Below, one piece after another: positions 24,520 to 33,070 of a stretch of DNA of 64,000 nucleotides. The notes beneath the pieces are model-generated. The model made no database searches. It saw only the letters and a program-made list of their open reading frames with translations, and was not told where the DNA came from. Position 1 is the first letter of the stretch, and each line of letters starts with the position of its first letter. The DNA lies in contig NZ_OLMR01000008.1 of NCBI RefSeq assembly GCF_900291955.1, positions 1 to 64,000 of the forward strand, read 5' to 3'. This DNA comes from Pseudoruminococcus massiliensis (GTDB lineage Bacteria > Bacillota > Clostridia > Oscillospirales > Acutalibacteraceae). The translations under genes were made by a program, and so were the position numbers.

Positions 24520-25149
24520 TTATTCGTCTTTTAAGGTGGTTACCATGAGTTTGTTTTCAATGGCGGTTGCAACCAGTGCTTCTCTGCTTTCAAAGCCGCC
24601 CTTTTCCACCATATCGTCCAGGTTCCAGCGAACGCCGTTTTTGGAAATGCCCAGCTTATCGGCAATTTCCTGATAGGTAAAGCCCTTTATATAAAGGCGT
24701 AAGATGTATAACTGCCGGTGCGAGAAGGCATCGGACATCGTTCCCTCCATTTCAACGGCCGGAGCGATATCGGGGAAGACCTTTTCCCCTGCCAGGGTGC
24801 GCTTTACCACACTCATCAGCTCCTCTGTGCCGTGGTCCTTATACCACAGGCTGTCGGCAGCACCTATTTTGGCTCTTTGCAAAACTTCGGGATCGACAAG
24901 CGAGGTAGCCACAACGATTTTGATTTGCGGAAAAGCCTTTTTGATGCGCTCTGCGGCGGCAAGACCGGAGTGCTTATGCTGCGTCTGCACATCCATAAGG
25001 ACGAGCTTTACGGTGGCGTCGCAGTGCTTTTCCGCTTCAAAGGCGTCACGGAAAACGCCGACAAGATGAAACTCGCCGTCTGCCGCAAGACGATCGACAA
25101 AGTGCTTTTGGATGTATAAATCATCCTCTACAAGTATGGTGTTTATCAT
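24520..25149 (-). CDS. LuxR/NarL-family response regulator
   Basis: The receiver domain is complete: acidic pair D9-D10 (ILVEDD), phospho-acceptor D53 (VLMDVQ), Thr in VVATS and Lys in LWYKDHG. The C-terminal ~65 residues are a LuxR-type helix-turn-helix (FSHRQLYILRLYIKGFTYQEI, then ADKLGISKNGVRWNLDDMV). The start overlaps the kinase stop (ATGA type), so the two are translated together. It is the likely output protein of the kinase at 25146, and the palindrome at 24411 is a candidate binding site. GC-rich like the rest of the cargo. Confidence 0.92.
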   Translation of the reverse strand: MINTILVEDDLYIQKHFVDRLAADGEFHLVGVFRDAFEAEKHCDATVKLVLMDVQTQHKHSGLAAAERIKKAFPQIKIVVATSLVDPEVLQRAKIGAADSLWYKDHGTEELMSVVKRTLAGEKVFPDIAPAVEMEGTMSDAFSHRQLYILRLYIKGFTYQEIADKLGISKNGVRWNLDDMVEKGGFESREALVATAIENKLMVTTLKDE

Positions 25150-26396
25150 AGGCTGATCTCCTTTGCGGGAATCGTAATCAGAAGAGCAAAGCGTGGATTG
25201 TGCGAAATATGCATTTCACCGCCGGAGCTTTCAATACTGCGGCGAAGCGTTGACAGGCCGCTGCCTTCCTTTATCGGCTCTGTGGGTATTTTGCCGTTGT
25301 TGGTTATGGTAACATCATAGCGTTCGCCGCGCTGGGCAATGCGGATATATACCTCATTCCCGTCTGCGTGCTTGATGCAGTTGGTCACGCACTCCTTGGC
25401 GGCAGCAACGGTCAGCTCCTCGGCTGCGGTATCACGAGGCAGGTAGCCATCGATTTTTACAGCCACGCCAAGCTGCTGTGCGGTTCTTTTTACCTCGTCC
25501 ATTGTGCTGACAGAGGTGACACGGTTGCTTGCCAGCATACCGATGGCATTTTGCAGCGCCTCAAGCTTTCGCTCGGTATCCTCTCCGCTGTCTATGATGT
25601 CACGGATGGTCAGGAGGCTTCGCCCGATGGTGTCATGAATATAGACCTTTAGGTCAAGGCTTTCCTTTTCTTTGACATCGTCCTCCATGCGAGCGTACAT
25701 CTTCCTGAGCTTTCGATTGACTTCTGCCAGTTCTTCATTTATTTTCTCTTGCTTTTGGTAGCCGTTATACAGCTCGGTTACATTGTGCGCCGTTATCTGC
25801 TGCCAGCGGTCATCGCTGTCCACGGTGATATTTTGTGTGCGAAACTGCCAGACGGTCTTGTCGGGCAGGATGTAGCAATCATCCTTGACGGTTACGGATC
25901 TGTCCGGCACGCTCAGGGCATTTTCCATATCGCTTTTGATTTGCAGCTCGTGGCCGCAAAGGGCAAAGGAGAGCCTGCGCATACGGTTGTTGCGCAGGAT
26001 GATCCTGCCGTTCGGGTCGGCAAAGCAGATGCCCATAGGCAGTTTATCGGTTGCTTCCTTAATGGAGAACGGCGAGAGCTCGTTCTTTTTGCGGCGGTAT
26101 TCCCGCGGCAGAGCAATGGCAAAGTGAACTGCCGCAAGGAAAATGGCAGTGGCAAATATCAGCCACGGTGCGCCCAGCAGAAATGCGTCCCCGATATTAT
26201 CGGGATCTGCCTGGGAAACGGAGAACAGCAGCGGGATCATCACCGCCATAACCGCCAGACTCAGCAGGCTGCGCACCGGCTTATTGCTGCGAAGAAGCTG
26301 ATACATAAACAGCCCGATTTCAAGGACGATCTCCACAAGCATGATAAACGGCAGCATAGTCTGCCAAAATTCAGAAAGGGAAGAAAATGCACTCAT
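25146..26396 (-). CDS. sensor histidine kinase
   Basis: Three to four N-terminal transmembrane helices (~10-110) precede a PAS-like region (LPMGICFADPNGRIILRNN). A coiled-coil linker leads to the phospho-acceptor H254 in VYIHDTIGRSLLTIRD. The C-terminal ATPase domain has an N box (ECVTNCIKHAD) and G box (GSGLSTLRRSIESSGG). This is the NarX/DesK-like HisKA_3 layout that pairs with LuxR regulators. Its start overlaps the end of the 7TM gene and its end overlaps the regulator start, so the three proteins are produced in step. Confidence 0.9.
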   Translation of the reverse strand: MSAFSSLSEFWQTMLPFIMLVEIVLEIGLFMYQLLRSNKPVRSLLSLAVMAVMIPLLFSVSQADPDNIGDAFLLGAPWLIFATAIFLAAVHFAIALPREYRRKKNELSPFSIKEATDKLPMGICFADPNGRIILRNNRMRRLSFALCGHELQIKSDMENALSVPDRSVTVKDDCYILPDKTVWQFRTQNITVDSDDRWQQITAHNVTELYNGYQKQEKINEELAEVNRKLRKMYARMEDDVKEKESLDLKVYIHDTIGRSLLTIRDIIDSGEDTERKLEALQNAIGMLASNRVTSVSTMDEVKRTAQQLGVAVKIDGYLPRDTAAEELTVAAAKECVTNCIKHADGNEVYIRIAQRGERYDVTITNNGKIPTEPIKEGSGLSTLRRSIESSGGEMHISHNPRFALLITIPAKEISL

Positions 26397-28078
26397 TTCC
26401 TGTCACCTTCTTTCGCTTCAAATACAAGGCGCTGGTATTCCTCGTCATCCTCTTTTTCACAGCGGATACCGTCTCCGCTTACCAAAGCGGAAAGGTCGGC
26501 TTTGCAGCACACATTCAGGGACAAACGCAAGCCGTCTGCCTTTATGAGGCTTACTTGTATGCCTGTTAAATTCAAAATGTCGGCTTCAATAACCGATTCA
26601 TAAAAATCAAATACAGCGGTCGCCATTTTGCCGGAGAGCATGGAAAGAGACTCGTCCACATAGAGTGAGCTGCGGACGCCCAACAGCTTCAGCGTTTGGA
26701 GGGACTCATTGAAAGCACGGTGGAGTTCCGTTGCCGCTATTTTAATATCTCGGTCGGTAAGGAGCGTCAGATGCTTGCGGCGTTTAATATAGCTGCACAG
26801 CACGGCAATCTCGGCAAGGAGCGTTTTGGCACTGTCGGGATCGGTGCTTGAGATTCGGCGGTATTCCTTAGTGAGCTCCGCAATGCGGTCGATCTGCGTC
26901 TGCGTAGCGGAACGCAGGAGATCATACAGGCGGTTTTGTTCCTCCACCTTGCGGCGCTTGGCTTCACGCTTGTATTCATAATGGAGTATTTCGTTCCTGT
27001 CGGCCAGCTCGTCTGCAAGAAGCTCGGAGTCCTCCTTAATGTCACGCAGAGCCGACACATCCTCTGTCCATACGGCATAGCCGCCGTCAATGGGCATGGT
27101 GTGAACGGTCAAGCCGCCCATCGTGACCGGGCTTTGCTCGGCTTTTTTCATCGTTTCCTTTGCGATAGGCGCAGTGTTTACAGCTGCATACCGAACGGTA
27201 AAGTCCTTGTCGGTGATCTCTGCCGATGTGCCGACAGAGGAGGCAAACAAGTCCACATAACGGCTGTTTGAATGTATATATCCACAGGCGATGCAAAACT
27301 CAAAGGTCAGAATATACATCACACTTTGGAATGCGGCAATATCGCCGAACAAGTGGAGCAGCCAATCCGCACCCGCATAGTAAAGTACACTGTAAACAAT
27401 CGCCAGCAGCATAGGAACAATGGGAAGAAAGTGGAGCCTTCCTTTTTGCACGCGGCATTTGAAAAACATAATTACGAGTGCGGCAAAGGCACACAGCACC
27501 TGCCAGCCCACAATAATGAAGTAACCTACCGAGTAGCCGTTGTTTTTGTCCGTCCACACGGCGGCGTCCTTCGGAAAGGTAAATACGAATTGGTGCAGGT
27601 CATTTGTGAGCACGAGCAGAAGCAATGCGCCGGAGATGATCCACAGAACCGACATTCCCTTGGGGAATTTGTATTCGTCCGGCTTTCCCAATGACATAGC
27701 AATCAGCAGTGCCAGCATAGGCACAAACAGCATGGGCAGATAGAACAGATACCACAGGTAACGGACGGCGTCCGGCTGCCAAAATATAAAATACTTTGCC
27801 GAACGGACTACCATCCATATGATGAGCAGTACTGCGGTGACCGTCATAAACCTGCACACCTGCTTTTGCACGATCCGCTGGCGGACAGAAAGCCCCCAGG
27901 CGGCGAACAGACCGATATAGATAAAGCTGCGCAGATAGGAGAACAGCATCGGGTAGAAACTGCCCCTGCCCACAATTCGGAAGCAATATGCCAGTATCAC
28001 GGCAAGTACAGCGATGCCGCTTGTTATGATAGTATTCTTTTTCTGCTTGGTCATAAACAGGCCCCATTTCGCCTTCAT
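26393..28078 (-). CDS. 7TM sensor protein with degenerate kinase ATPase domain
   Basis: The 561-residue protein begins with about seven transmembrane helices (VLAVILAYCF, LFAAWGLSV, TVTAVLLIIWMVV and others), like the N-terminal 7TM region of some histidine kinases. A PAS-like segment, a charged coiled coil (EILHYEYKREAKRRKVEEQNR) and a ~150-residue end follow. The end looks like a histidine-kinase ATPase domain without N, G1 or G2 boxes. No phospho-acceptor His motif is visible. It is the first gene of the operon and probably receives the external signal and acts on the neighbouring true kinase. That role is inferred. Confidence 0.75.
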   Translation of the reverse strand: MKAKWGLFMTKQKKNTIITSGIAVLAVILAYCFRIVGRGSFYPMLFSYLRSFIYIGLFAAWGLSVRQRIVQKQVCRFMTVTAVLLIIWMVVRSAKYFIFWQPDAVRYLWYLFYLPMLFVPMLALLIAMSLGKPDEYKFPKGMSVLWIISGALLLLVLTNDLHQFVFTFPKDAAVWTDKNNGYSVGYFIIVGWQVLCAFAALVIMFFKCRVQKGRLHFLPIVPMLLAIVYSVLYYAGADWLLHLFGDIAAFQSVMYILTFEFCIACGYIHSNSRYVDLFASSVGTSAEITDKDFTVRYAAVNTAPIAKETMKKAEQSPVTMGGLTVHTMPIDGGYAVWTEDVSALRDIKEDSELLADELADRNEILHYEYKREAKRRKVEEQNRLYDLLRSATQTQIDRIAELTKEYRRISSTDPDSAKTLLAEIAVLCSYIKRRKHLTLLTDRDIKIAATELHRAFNESLQTLKLLGVRSSLYVDESLSMLSGKMATAVFDFYESVIEADILNLTGIQVSLIKADGLRLSLNVCCKADLSALVSGDGIRCEKEDDEEYQRLVFEAKEGDRK

Positions 28079-28117
28079 TCGTTTTTGCTTACCCTTGGGT
28101 ATAACTTTTCAGATTAG

Positions 28118-28146
28118 ATTATAGCATAAATCCGTCTATTTCTCAA
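28118..28146 (-). promoter_or_regulatory. promoter of the 7TM sensor-kinase-regulator operon
   Basis: Minus strand: -35 TTGAGA (28146-28141), 17-nt spacer, -10 TATAAT (28123-28118). The start codon lies 40 nt downstream. The palindrome found at 24411 is absent here, so autoregulation through the same site is not suggested. Confidence 0.8.
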
Positions 28147-28331
28147 CTGCTTCTTACGAGGCTTTGCACAAAAGCCACACTTTTTACCCCACAACAGAGA
28201 AAAAAGGTCGGTCTTTGACCTGCACAAGTCGAACCGATTCCATCTTATACTCTGTGTTGTGATATAATAAATTTGTAACACCTTGTTCGAGTAATATATT
28301 ATAATATTACTCAAACAAGGAGGACGTTACT

Positions 28332-28615
28332 ATGTCAGTACATTACACCGAAGACTTCAAAAAAGAAGTAGTTAAAGCCTATATGGCAGGCGACAAATAA
28401 ATACCGCAAATTGCTGTTGAATTTAATGTTGCCAAAAGCTCCGTTAGCAAATGGGTTAACGAATACAAGGAAGAATGCCTCTATACCACCAGCACAACCG
28501 CAGAATCTAATGAAGCAAAGGAAATCAGAAGATTAAATCAGCTTCTTAATGAAAAAGATAAAGAGATTGCTTTCTTAAAAAAGCGGCGGCATTCTTCGCG
28601 AAGGAAATCGATTAG
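28332..28615 (+). pseudogene. IS3 OrfA with in-frame stop, second copy
   Basis: Identical to the OrfA of copy 1, including the TAA after GDK (28398-28400) and the A-AAA-AAG slippery site. Since both copies share the lesion, the parental IS was already in this state or tolerates the codon. Confidence 0.8.
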
Positions 28616-29287
28616 TGGTATATCGATTCATCGATGACAATAAAAATATATTTGGTTTAAGATGGCTATGCCAGAAGTTTGGCATTAGTCCTAATTGTTA
28701 TTACAACTACAAAAAGGATGCAAAGCGAAAATATCGTGAACGCTTAGCACATATCTTTGAGCTTATAAAGTATGTTTATTACAACAACAATCGTGTTATA
28801 GGCTATAGGGCTATACGCATTTTTATCAAACGATATGGCTATGAGTTAAGCAATACCACAATGCATAAATATATGAACAAGGAATTGAATCTTTGTGCAG
28901 TAATTATGCATTCTAAGCTAGGTTACAAGACTGGCAAAAAGAATAAAATCTTTGACAATCTCTTAAATCAGAATTTTACTGTCGACTGCAAGAACAAAGT
29001 ATGGTGCACAGACTTCACATATATGCGCCAGCCAAATGGAAAATTCAGATACAACTGTTCAATTATTAATTTGTATGACAGGTCCGCTGTCGCTTCGTTA
29101 AACAGTGATTATATCAACACTGATTTGGCAATAAGCACTCTGAAAACAGCCCTTGAAAAGGAAAACTACCCTAAAGTGATTTTGCATTCAGACCAGGGGG
29201 TACAGTTTACTTCATGGGAATTTGTAAATTTTTGCAAAGAGAATAATATAACACAAAGTATGAGTAAGGCTGGCTGTCCTTATGATA
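28615..29287 (+). pseudogene. IS3 OrfB truncated, second copy
   Basis: The first 224 residues equal copy 1 apart from one Ile-to-Val change (EFVNFCKEN). The frame then runs into foreign sequence and stops. The second catalytic Asp (HSDQG) is present but the Glu (PMERF in copy 1) is lost, so it is inactive. Confidence 0.9.
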
Positions 29288-29573
29288 CTCCCACGGCAAG
29301 CTGTCTGTAATCGGAGACATCGGCAGCTTTCATCTGCGGTGCGTGTTCGTACAGGCCGACATATTCCCGCACTGTAGAAATCTCATCCTGAATATATGCA
29401 ATTTTACTGCGGTATTCATCCAAGAGGTTTTGGTCGGCGTTGCTTAGAAATTGACCGTTGTATTTTATCCGGCAGAGGGGGATGCCGTCCGAGGATACTT
29501 CTAACCATCCGCTTCCGTCCATCTTGGTGTCATACCGAGCCTTGAGCCGTTTGGCTAATTCTTTCTGTAGCAT
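29288..29573 (-). pseudogene. conjugative-element accessory gene, 3' truncated
   Basis: The ATG at 29573 has AAAGGAG upstream. The ~95 residues (LQKELAKRLKARYDTKMDGS, ICRIKYNG-like CRIKYNGQF, then LYEHAPQMKAADVSDYRQLA) look like the N-terminus of a large family of accessory proteins on Firmicutes conjugative elements. I cannot name the family with certainty. The C-terminal end is cut at the junction with the truncated IS copy. It supports a decayed element on this side of the island. Confidence 0.6.
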
Positions 29574-29600
29574 ATTTGATTTCTCCTTTTTAGGGTAATA

Positions 29601-29640
29601 AAAAAGGCAGATAGATTTTTGCTTTCTATCTGCCTGTGTA
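29601..29640 (-). terminator. terminator-like hairpin
   Basis: AGGCAGATAG and CTATCTGCCT form a 10-bp stem with a T-rich loop. On the minus strand TTTTTTATTACCC follows. It lies between the tRNA-Pro gene and the element remnant. Confidence 0.65.
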
Positions 29641-29684
29641 TCTGATATTTACTTTTCGGGAGTTCAAGTCTATCCACAAAGGGA

Positions 29685-29733
29685 AAACGGCGATTTTACA
29701 TCTGTGTTTTGGTACAGAGAAAAATCGCCGTTT
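29685..29733. repeat. hairpin downstream of tRNA-Pro
   Basis: AAACGGCGATTTT and AAAATCGCCGTTT form a perfect 13-bp stem around a 23-nt loop. Poor T-runs follow on either strand. It lies in the tRNA-proximal boundary zone of the island. Confidence 0.5.
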
Positions 29734-29740
29734 GGGTAGC

Positions 29741-29764
29741 AAAAAAGCCCGATATAATCGAGCT
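29741..29764 (-). terminator. terminator of tRNA-Pro
   Basis: AGCTCGAT and ATCGGGCT (one G-U) form an 8-bp stem with a 3-nt loop, followed by TTTTTTGC on the minus strand. It begins about 35 nt after the tRNA 3' end. A second small hairpin, GGAGACA/TGTCTCC, lies between them at about 29771-29792. Confidence 0.75.
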
Positions 29765-29798
29765 TTTCGCAGGAGACATCTTTTTTGTCTCCACATTA

Positions 29799-29875
29799 TG
29801 GTCCGAGTGACTGGAGTCGAACCAGCGGCCTCTTGAACCCCATTCAAGCGCGCTACCAAACTGCGCCACACCCGG
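29799..29875 (-). tRNA. tRNA-Pro (anticodon GGG)
   Basis: The 77-nt minus-strand gene folds as a cloverleaf: acceptor CCGGGTG/CACTCGG, D arm GCGC...GCGC, anticodon stem CTTGA/TCAAG with loop ATGGGGT giving anticodon GGG, T arm GCTGG/CCAGT with TTCGACT, and an encoded CCA end. G37 after the anticodon fits tRNA-Pro. The island of mobile DNA lies immediately downstream, as is common for integration next to tRNA genes. Confidence 0.95.
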
Positions 29876-30066
29876 AAATATCACGACGATTATTATATCA
29901 TAGCAAAAAATGTTTTGCAAGTATTTTTTAATGATACTTAAATCATAAACCTCCAAAAACAAGGCTTTTTTGCTAATAAATGTGAATAGTCAAAAAACTA
30001 TGGTGAATAATAACTAATAAGTTCACAAAACTTACTAAAATATAAAAGTACTCGGAGGTTAATTAT

Positions 30067-30609
30067 ATGAAAGCAACAGGAATTGTGAGAAGAATAGATG
30101 ACCTTGGGCGTGTGGTAATACCTAAGGAAATAAGAAGAACATTGAGAATAAGAGAGGGCGACCCACTCGAAATTTATACAGATACTAACGGAGAAGTTAT
30201 TTTCAAAAAATATTCACCAATCGGAGAACTTTCTGATTTTGCATCTCAATATGCAGAGGTTATTTCTAAAATTTCAGGAAAACCTATGATAATAAGTGAT
30301 AGAGACCATATTATTGCGGTCGCAGGAGTTTCTAAAAAGGAATATCTTGAAAGAAGAATTTCTCCTATTATAGAAGAACTTATGGAAATGAGAAAAAATT
30401 ACTTTGCTAAATCTGATAGTATCGGTGAGCTTATGCCAATAGAGGGTATAGAAAGAACAGCTTTAGTTATATATCCGATTATATCTTCTGGAGATGTGAC
30501 TGGTTCAGTTGTTATGCTGCAAGGAGAAGAAATTCAAGCGCCAAATGAAACAGAAATTAAACTCACACAAGCTGCAGCTGCTTTTTTAGGAAAACAAATG
30601 GAAGAATAG
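30067..30609 (+). CDS. spoVT: stage V sporulation protein T
   Basis: SpoVT is a forespore regulator acting on sigma-G genes. The 180-residue protein has an N-terminal AbrB-type swapped-hairpin DNA-binding domain (TGIVRRIDDLGRVVIPKEI, RRTLRIREGDPLEIY) and a C-terminal GAF-like domain (ISGKPMIISDRDHIIAV ... ELTQAAAAFL-like). Length and both domains match SpoVT rather than AbrB itself. CGGAGG precedes the ATG. Its presence indicates an endospore former. Confidence 0.93.
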   Translation: MKATGIVRRIDDLGRVVIPKEIRRTLRIREGDPLEIYTDTNGEVIFKKYSPIGELSDFASQYAEVISKISGKPMIISDRDHIIAVAGVSKKEYLERRISPIIEELMEMRKNYFAKSDSIGELMPIEGIERTALVIYPIISSGDVTGSVVMLQGEEIQAPNETEIKLTQAAAAFLGKQMEE

Positions 30610-30672
30610 AATATAAAGCATAGCTAATATTGCATATTTTATAAAAGTTTTTAAAAAAATTAAGAAAAAGTA

Positions 30673-30701
30673 TTGAAAAAAATAAAAATATGTGTTATAT
30701 T
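30673..30701 (+). promoter_or_regulatory. promoter of the small RNA / moxR leader
   Basis: -35 TTGAAA (30673-30678), 17-nt spacer, -10 TATATT (30696-30701), in an extended context TATGTGTTATATT. It lies 64 nt behind spoVT and about 260 nt ahead of the moxR-type gene. Confidence 0.6.
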
Positions 30702-30707
30702 ATAATC

Positions 30708-30812
30708 AGTTCAAAAATAATAGAACTTAATAAAATTGAAAGATTCCATATTTTTGTTTTTCATTATCCCTCCCTTTTTGCATTTAGCGAGATCGAAAGA
30801 TCTCGCTTTTTG
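30708..30812 (+). ncRNA. candidate small RNA with C-rich anti-SD motif
   Basis: Between the promoter at 30673 and a textbook terminator (AGCGAGATC-GAAA-GATCTCGCT then TTTTTGC, 30786-30812) lies a ~100-nt transcript with no reading frame. It contains an unpaired-looking TTATCCCTCCCTTTTTGC just before the terminator stem. Such C-rich segments pair with Shine-Dalgarno sequences in known Firmicutes sRNAs (RsaE and FsrA types). A second promoter lies after the terminator, so the terminator need not serve the downstream operon. An attenuator of moxR is the alternative. Confidence 0.5.
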
Positions 30813-30869
30813 CTTTTTCTTTATATTTATACTTTATGTAAATTTACCATAGAAAAGTTTATAATATGC

Positions 30870-30899
30870 TTGAAGAATCATATTATAAAATGTTATAAT
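30870..30899 (+). promoter_or_regulatory. promoter of the moxR operon
   Basis: -35 TTGAAG (30870-30875), 18-nt spacer, -10 TATAAT (30894-30899), in the same TGTTATAATCAGT context as the promoter at 30673. The start codon follows 67 nt later with TAGGAATG upstream. Confidence 0.6.
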
Positions 30900-30966
30900 C
30901 AGTCCATAAAATCTATAATTTAAAAAATATAATAAATTTAAAATTAATAAGATAGGAATGATTTAG

Positions 30967-31899
30967 ATGTATAACAAAGCAGTTGCCATTATAAATGAAG
31001 TTCGCAAAGCTGTTGTAGGAAAAGACGAAATAATCGCAAAAATTCTTATGGCTATTCTGGCACAAGGTCATATTCTACTTGAAGATTGCCCAGGCGTTGG
31101 TAAAACTACCATGGTTTTAGCTTTTTCAAAGGCACTCGATTTATCATACAAGCGTCTACAATTTACACCTGAAATTCTTCCAGGTGATGTTGTTGGTTAT
31201 ACCGTTATAAATAGAGAAACAGGAAAAACAGAATACCGACCTGGTGCGGCATTGTGCAATCTTTTTCTTGCAGATGAAATCAATCGTACAAGTTCTAAAA
31301 CGCAAAGTGCTTTGCTTGAAGCTATGGAGGAGGGCAGTATTACTGTTGATGGAACAACACATATTATACCAAGACCTTATACAGTTATAGCAACTCAAAA
31401 TCCCATTGGTTCCACTGGAACACAGCTCTTGCCTGAATCTCAGATGGATAGGTTTATTATAAAGATTTCTATTGGTTATCCAAGTATAAATGACGAGGTT
31501 CGTATTCTTAAACAAAAGCAGGGACAAAATCCACTTGATAATGTAGGAAAAGTTGCAGATAAAAATGATATTATCGAAATGCAAAAGTCTGTTGAAAATA
31601 TTTATATTTCTGACGAAGTTTATGAATATATTGCAAGACTTGCAGCCGCTACACGAAATAGTCCTATGATAAAAATGGGAGCAAGCCCAAGAGCATCAAT
31701 AGCCCTTGCAAGAATGAGCAGAGCAGCAGCATGGGTTTCAAGAAGAGAATATGTTGTGCCAGAAGATGTTCAGAATGTATTCTTTGATGTTTTTGAACAT
31801 AGAATTTTGATAAACTCTCGTGCAGGTGTGAGTGGTGCATCAGCACATACAGCTCTTGAAGATGTATTAAAAAGGGTTTCAGCCCCAAGACTTTCATAA
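30967..31899 (+). CDS. MoxR-family AAA+ ATPase
   Basis: A chaperone-like ATPase that works on its DUF58 partner. The 310 residues have Walker A (EDCPGVGKTTMVLAF), Walker B (LFLADEINRTSSKTQSALLEAMEE), a sensor-1-like VIATQNPIGSTGT and the C-terminal lid (GASPRASIALARMSRAAA). The conserved order moxR, DUF58, transglutaminase follows with 12- and 25-nt gaps, so the three form one operon. The exact substrate is unknown; the set is linked to envelope or peptide-processing functions. Confidence 0.93.
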   Translation: MYNKAVAIINEVRKAVVGKDEIIAKILMAILAQGHILLEDCPGVGKTTMVLAFSKALDLSYKRLQFTPEILPGDVVGYTVINRETGKTEYRPGAALCNLFLADEINRTSSKTQSALLEAMEEGSITVDGTTHIIPRPYTVIATQNPIGSTGTQLLPESQMDRFIIKISIGYPSINDEVRILKQKQGQNPLDNVGKVADKNDIIEMQKSVENIYISDEVYEYIARLAAATRNSPMIKMGASPRASIALARMSRAAAWVSRREYVVPEDVQNVFFDVFEHRILINSRAGVSGASAHTALEDVLKRVSAPRLS

Positions 31900-31911
31900 A
31901 GGTGGCAAATT

Positions 31912-33045
31912 ATGCTCTTTAATCGAATTATGTATTTTTTACTGCTTTTTGCTGCAATAATATTTTTAATCTTTTTTGATGGTTATCTTGCAGTATTTTT
32001 TTTGTTATTAGTTTTATGTATGCCTATTATATCCTTTATAATTATGTTCTTTTTAAGAAAACAAATTGTTTTGAGTATTTTGCCTGCTAAAGAAGCTTAT
32101 TTTAAAAACGAAAAAGCTATAATTCGCCTCAGAAGTTATACAAAGCATCGATTTCTTTCGGGGAAAATCGCTATAAGGCTTAAAACAACAAATACATTTA
32201 CAGGCGAAGAAAGTAAAGATTATATTTATATCTCGCCTACATATTTTCCACAAAGTATAGATATGTTTTTCAGCTCAAAAAGCTGTGGTTCTCTTTTATG
32301 TAAAATAGATGAGGTTAAAATATATGATTTTTTAATGTTATTTTCTATAAAGAAAAAAACAGATATTAAGTCTATGTCCTGTAAAGTGGCTATAATGCCA
32401 GAATTTAGAAAAAATGCAATAGAACACAAAATTAAGAGCGGAATAGAAGACGAAAGCCTTGAATACTCAAAGCGTGTTTCTGGTGATGACCCATCAGAAA
32501 TTTTTGATATAAGAGAATATCGTGAGGGTGATAGAATAAGAAGAATTCATAGATGGCTTTCTGAAAAGCACGATTCTATTATTATAAAAGACTTTGGAGA
32601 ACCAATAGCCAGCAAAATCTTAATTCTTGTGGATTTTTCAGATAGTATAAGGCTTTCTGAAGCAACACTTGAACTTTTATATGAGATACTTCAAAATTTT
32701 AAAGATAATGAGATAAAGCCTGCTATCAAATGGTTTGACGCAAATAATAAACATATAAATGAATATTCCGAAAATGATTTCGATATTCAAAGCTTTTTTG
32801 CAGTTATGCTGGAAAGTTCAAGCTGTAATTTTGGGCTTATATATAATTACAATATTTCAGAGGATTTTGGCAAATATTCCTCTGTTATATATATTGGTTC
32901 TAAGCTTGATAAAAATTCGATAACCGCTCTATATGAGCTTTCAAATTCTGTTTCAACAACTGTTTATGAGATATGTGATATGCAAAATCAGCATCTTAAA
33001 GAGCTTCAAAATCTTCCCCTGCAATTATATGTCTTAAACGCATAG
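31912..33045 (+). CDS. DUF58 (vWA-like) membrane protein
   Basis: Two N-terminal transmembrane helices (YFLLLFAAIIFLIFF and the next) precede a beta-rich segment. The DUF58 signature region follows: DPSEIFDIREYREGDRIRRIH and RWLSEKHDSIIIKDF. The end is a von Willebrand A-like fold (ILILVDFSDSIRLSEATLE). It is the usual partner of the preceding MoxR ATPase. The overlap in order and the short gaps show an operon. Confidence 0.88.
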   Translation: MLFNRIMYFLLLFAAIIFLIFFDGYLAVFFLLLVLCMPIISFIIMFFLRKQIVLSILPAKEAYFKNEKAIIRLRSYTKHRFLSGKIAIRLKTTNTFTGEESKDYIYISPTYFPQSIDMFFSSKSCGSLLCKIDEVKIYDFLMLFSIKKKTDIKSMSCKVAIMPEFRKNAIEHKIKSGIEDESLEYSKRVSGDDPSEIFDIREYREGDRIRRIHRWLSEKHDSIIIKDFGEPIASKILILVDFSDSIRLSEATLELLYEILQNFKDNEIKPAIKWFDANNKHINEYSENDFDIQSFFAVMLESSSCNFGLIYNYNISEDFGKYSSVIYIGSKLDKNSITALYELSNSVSTTVYEICDMQNQHLKELQNLPLQLYVLNA

Positions 33046-33070
33046 CATAAAAGGTGAGTTTTTATAAATT

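Larger units (their letters stand above)
28255..29287 (+). mobile_element. IS3-family insertion sequence, truncated second copy
   Basis: Direct repeat of the IS at 17162, nearly base-identical: I see one 1-nt indel in the leader near 28315 and one A/G change at about 29224. It keeps the left inverted repeat but breaks off after TATGATA at 29287, losing about 225 bp with the catalytic Glu and the right repeat. CTCCCA occurs on both sides of the breakpoint in the intact copy and here, so a short-homology deletion is likely. The left flank (ACTCTG) shares nothing with the flanks of copy 1. Confidence 0.9.

Noticed and set aside
17162-29287. A classical composite transposon with target-site duplication
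   Set aside because: The outer flanks share no short repeat and copy 2 lacks its right end, so simple transposition of the whole unit cannot be shown; recombination between IS copies is equally possible.
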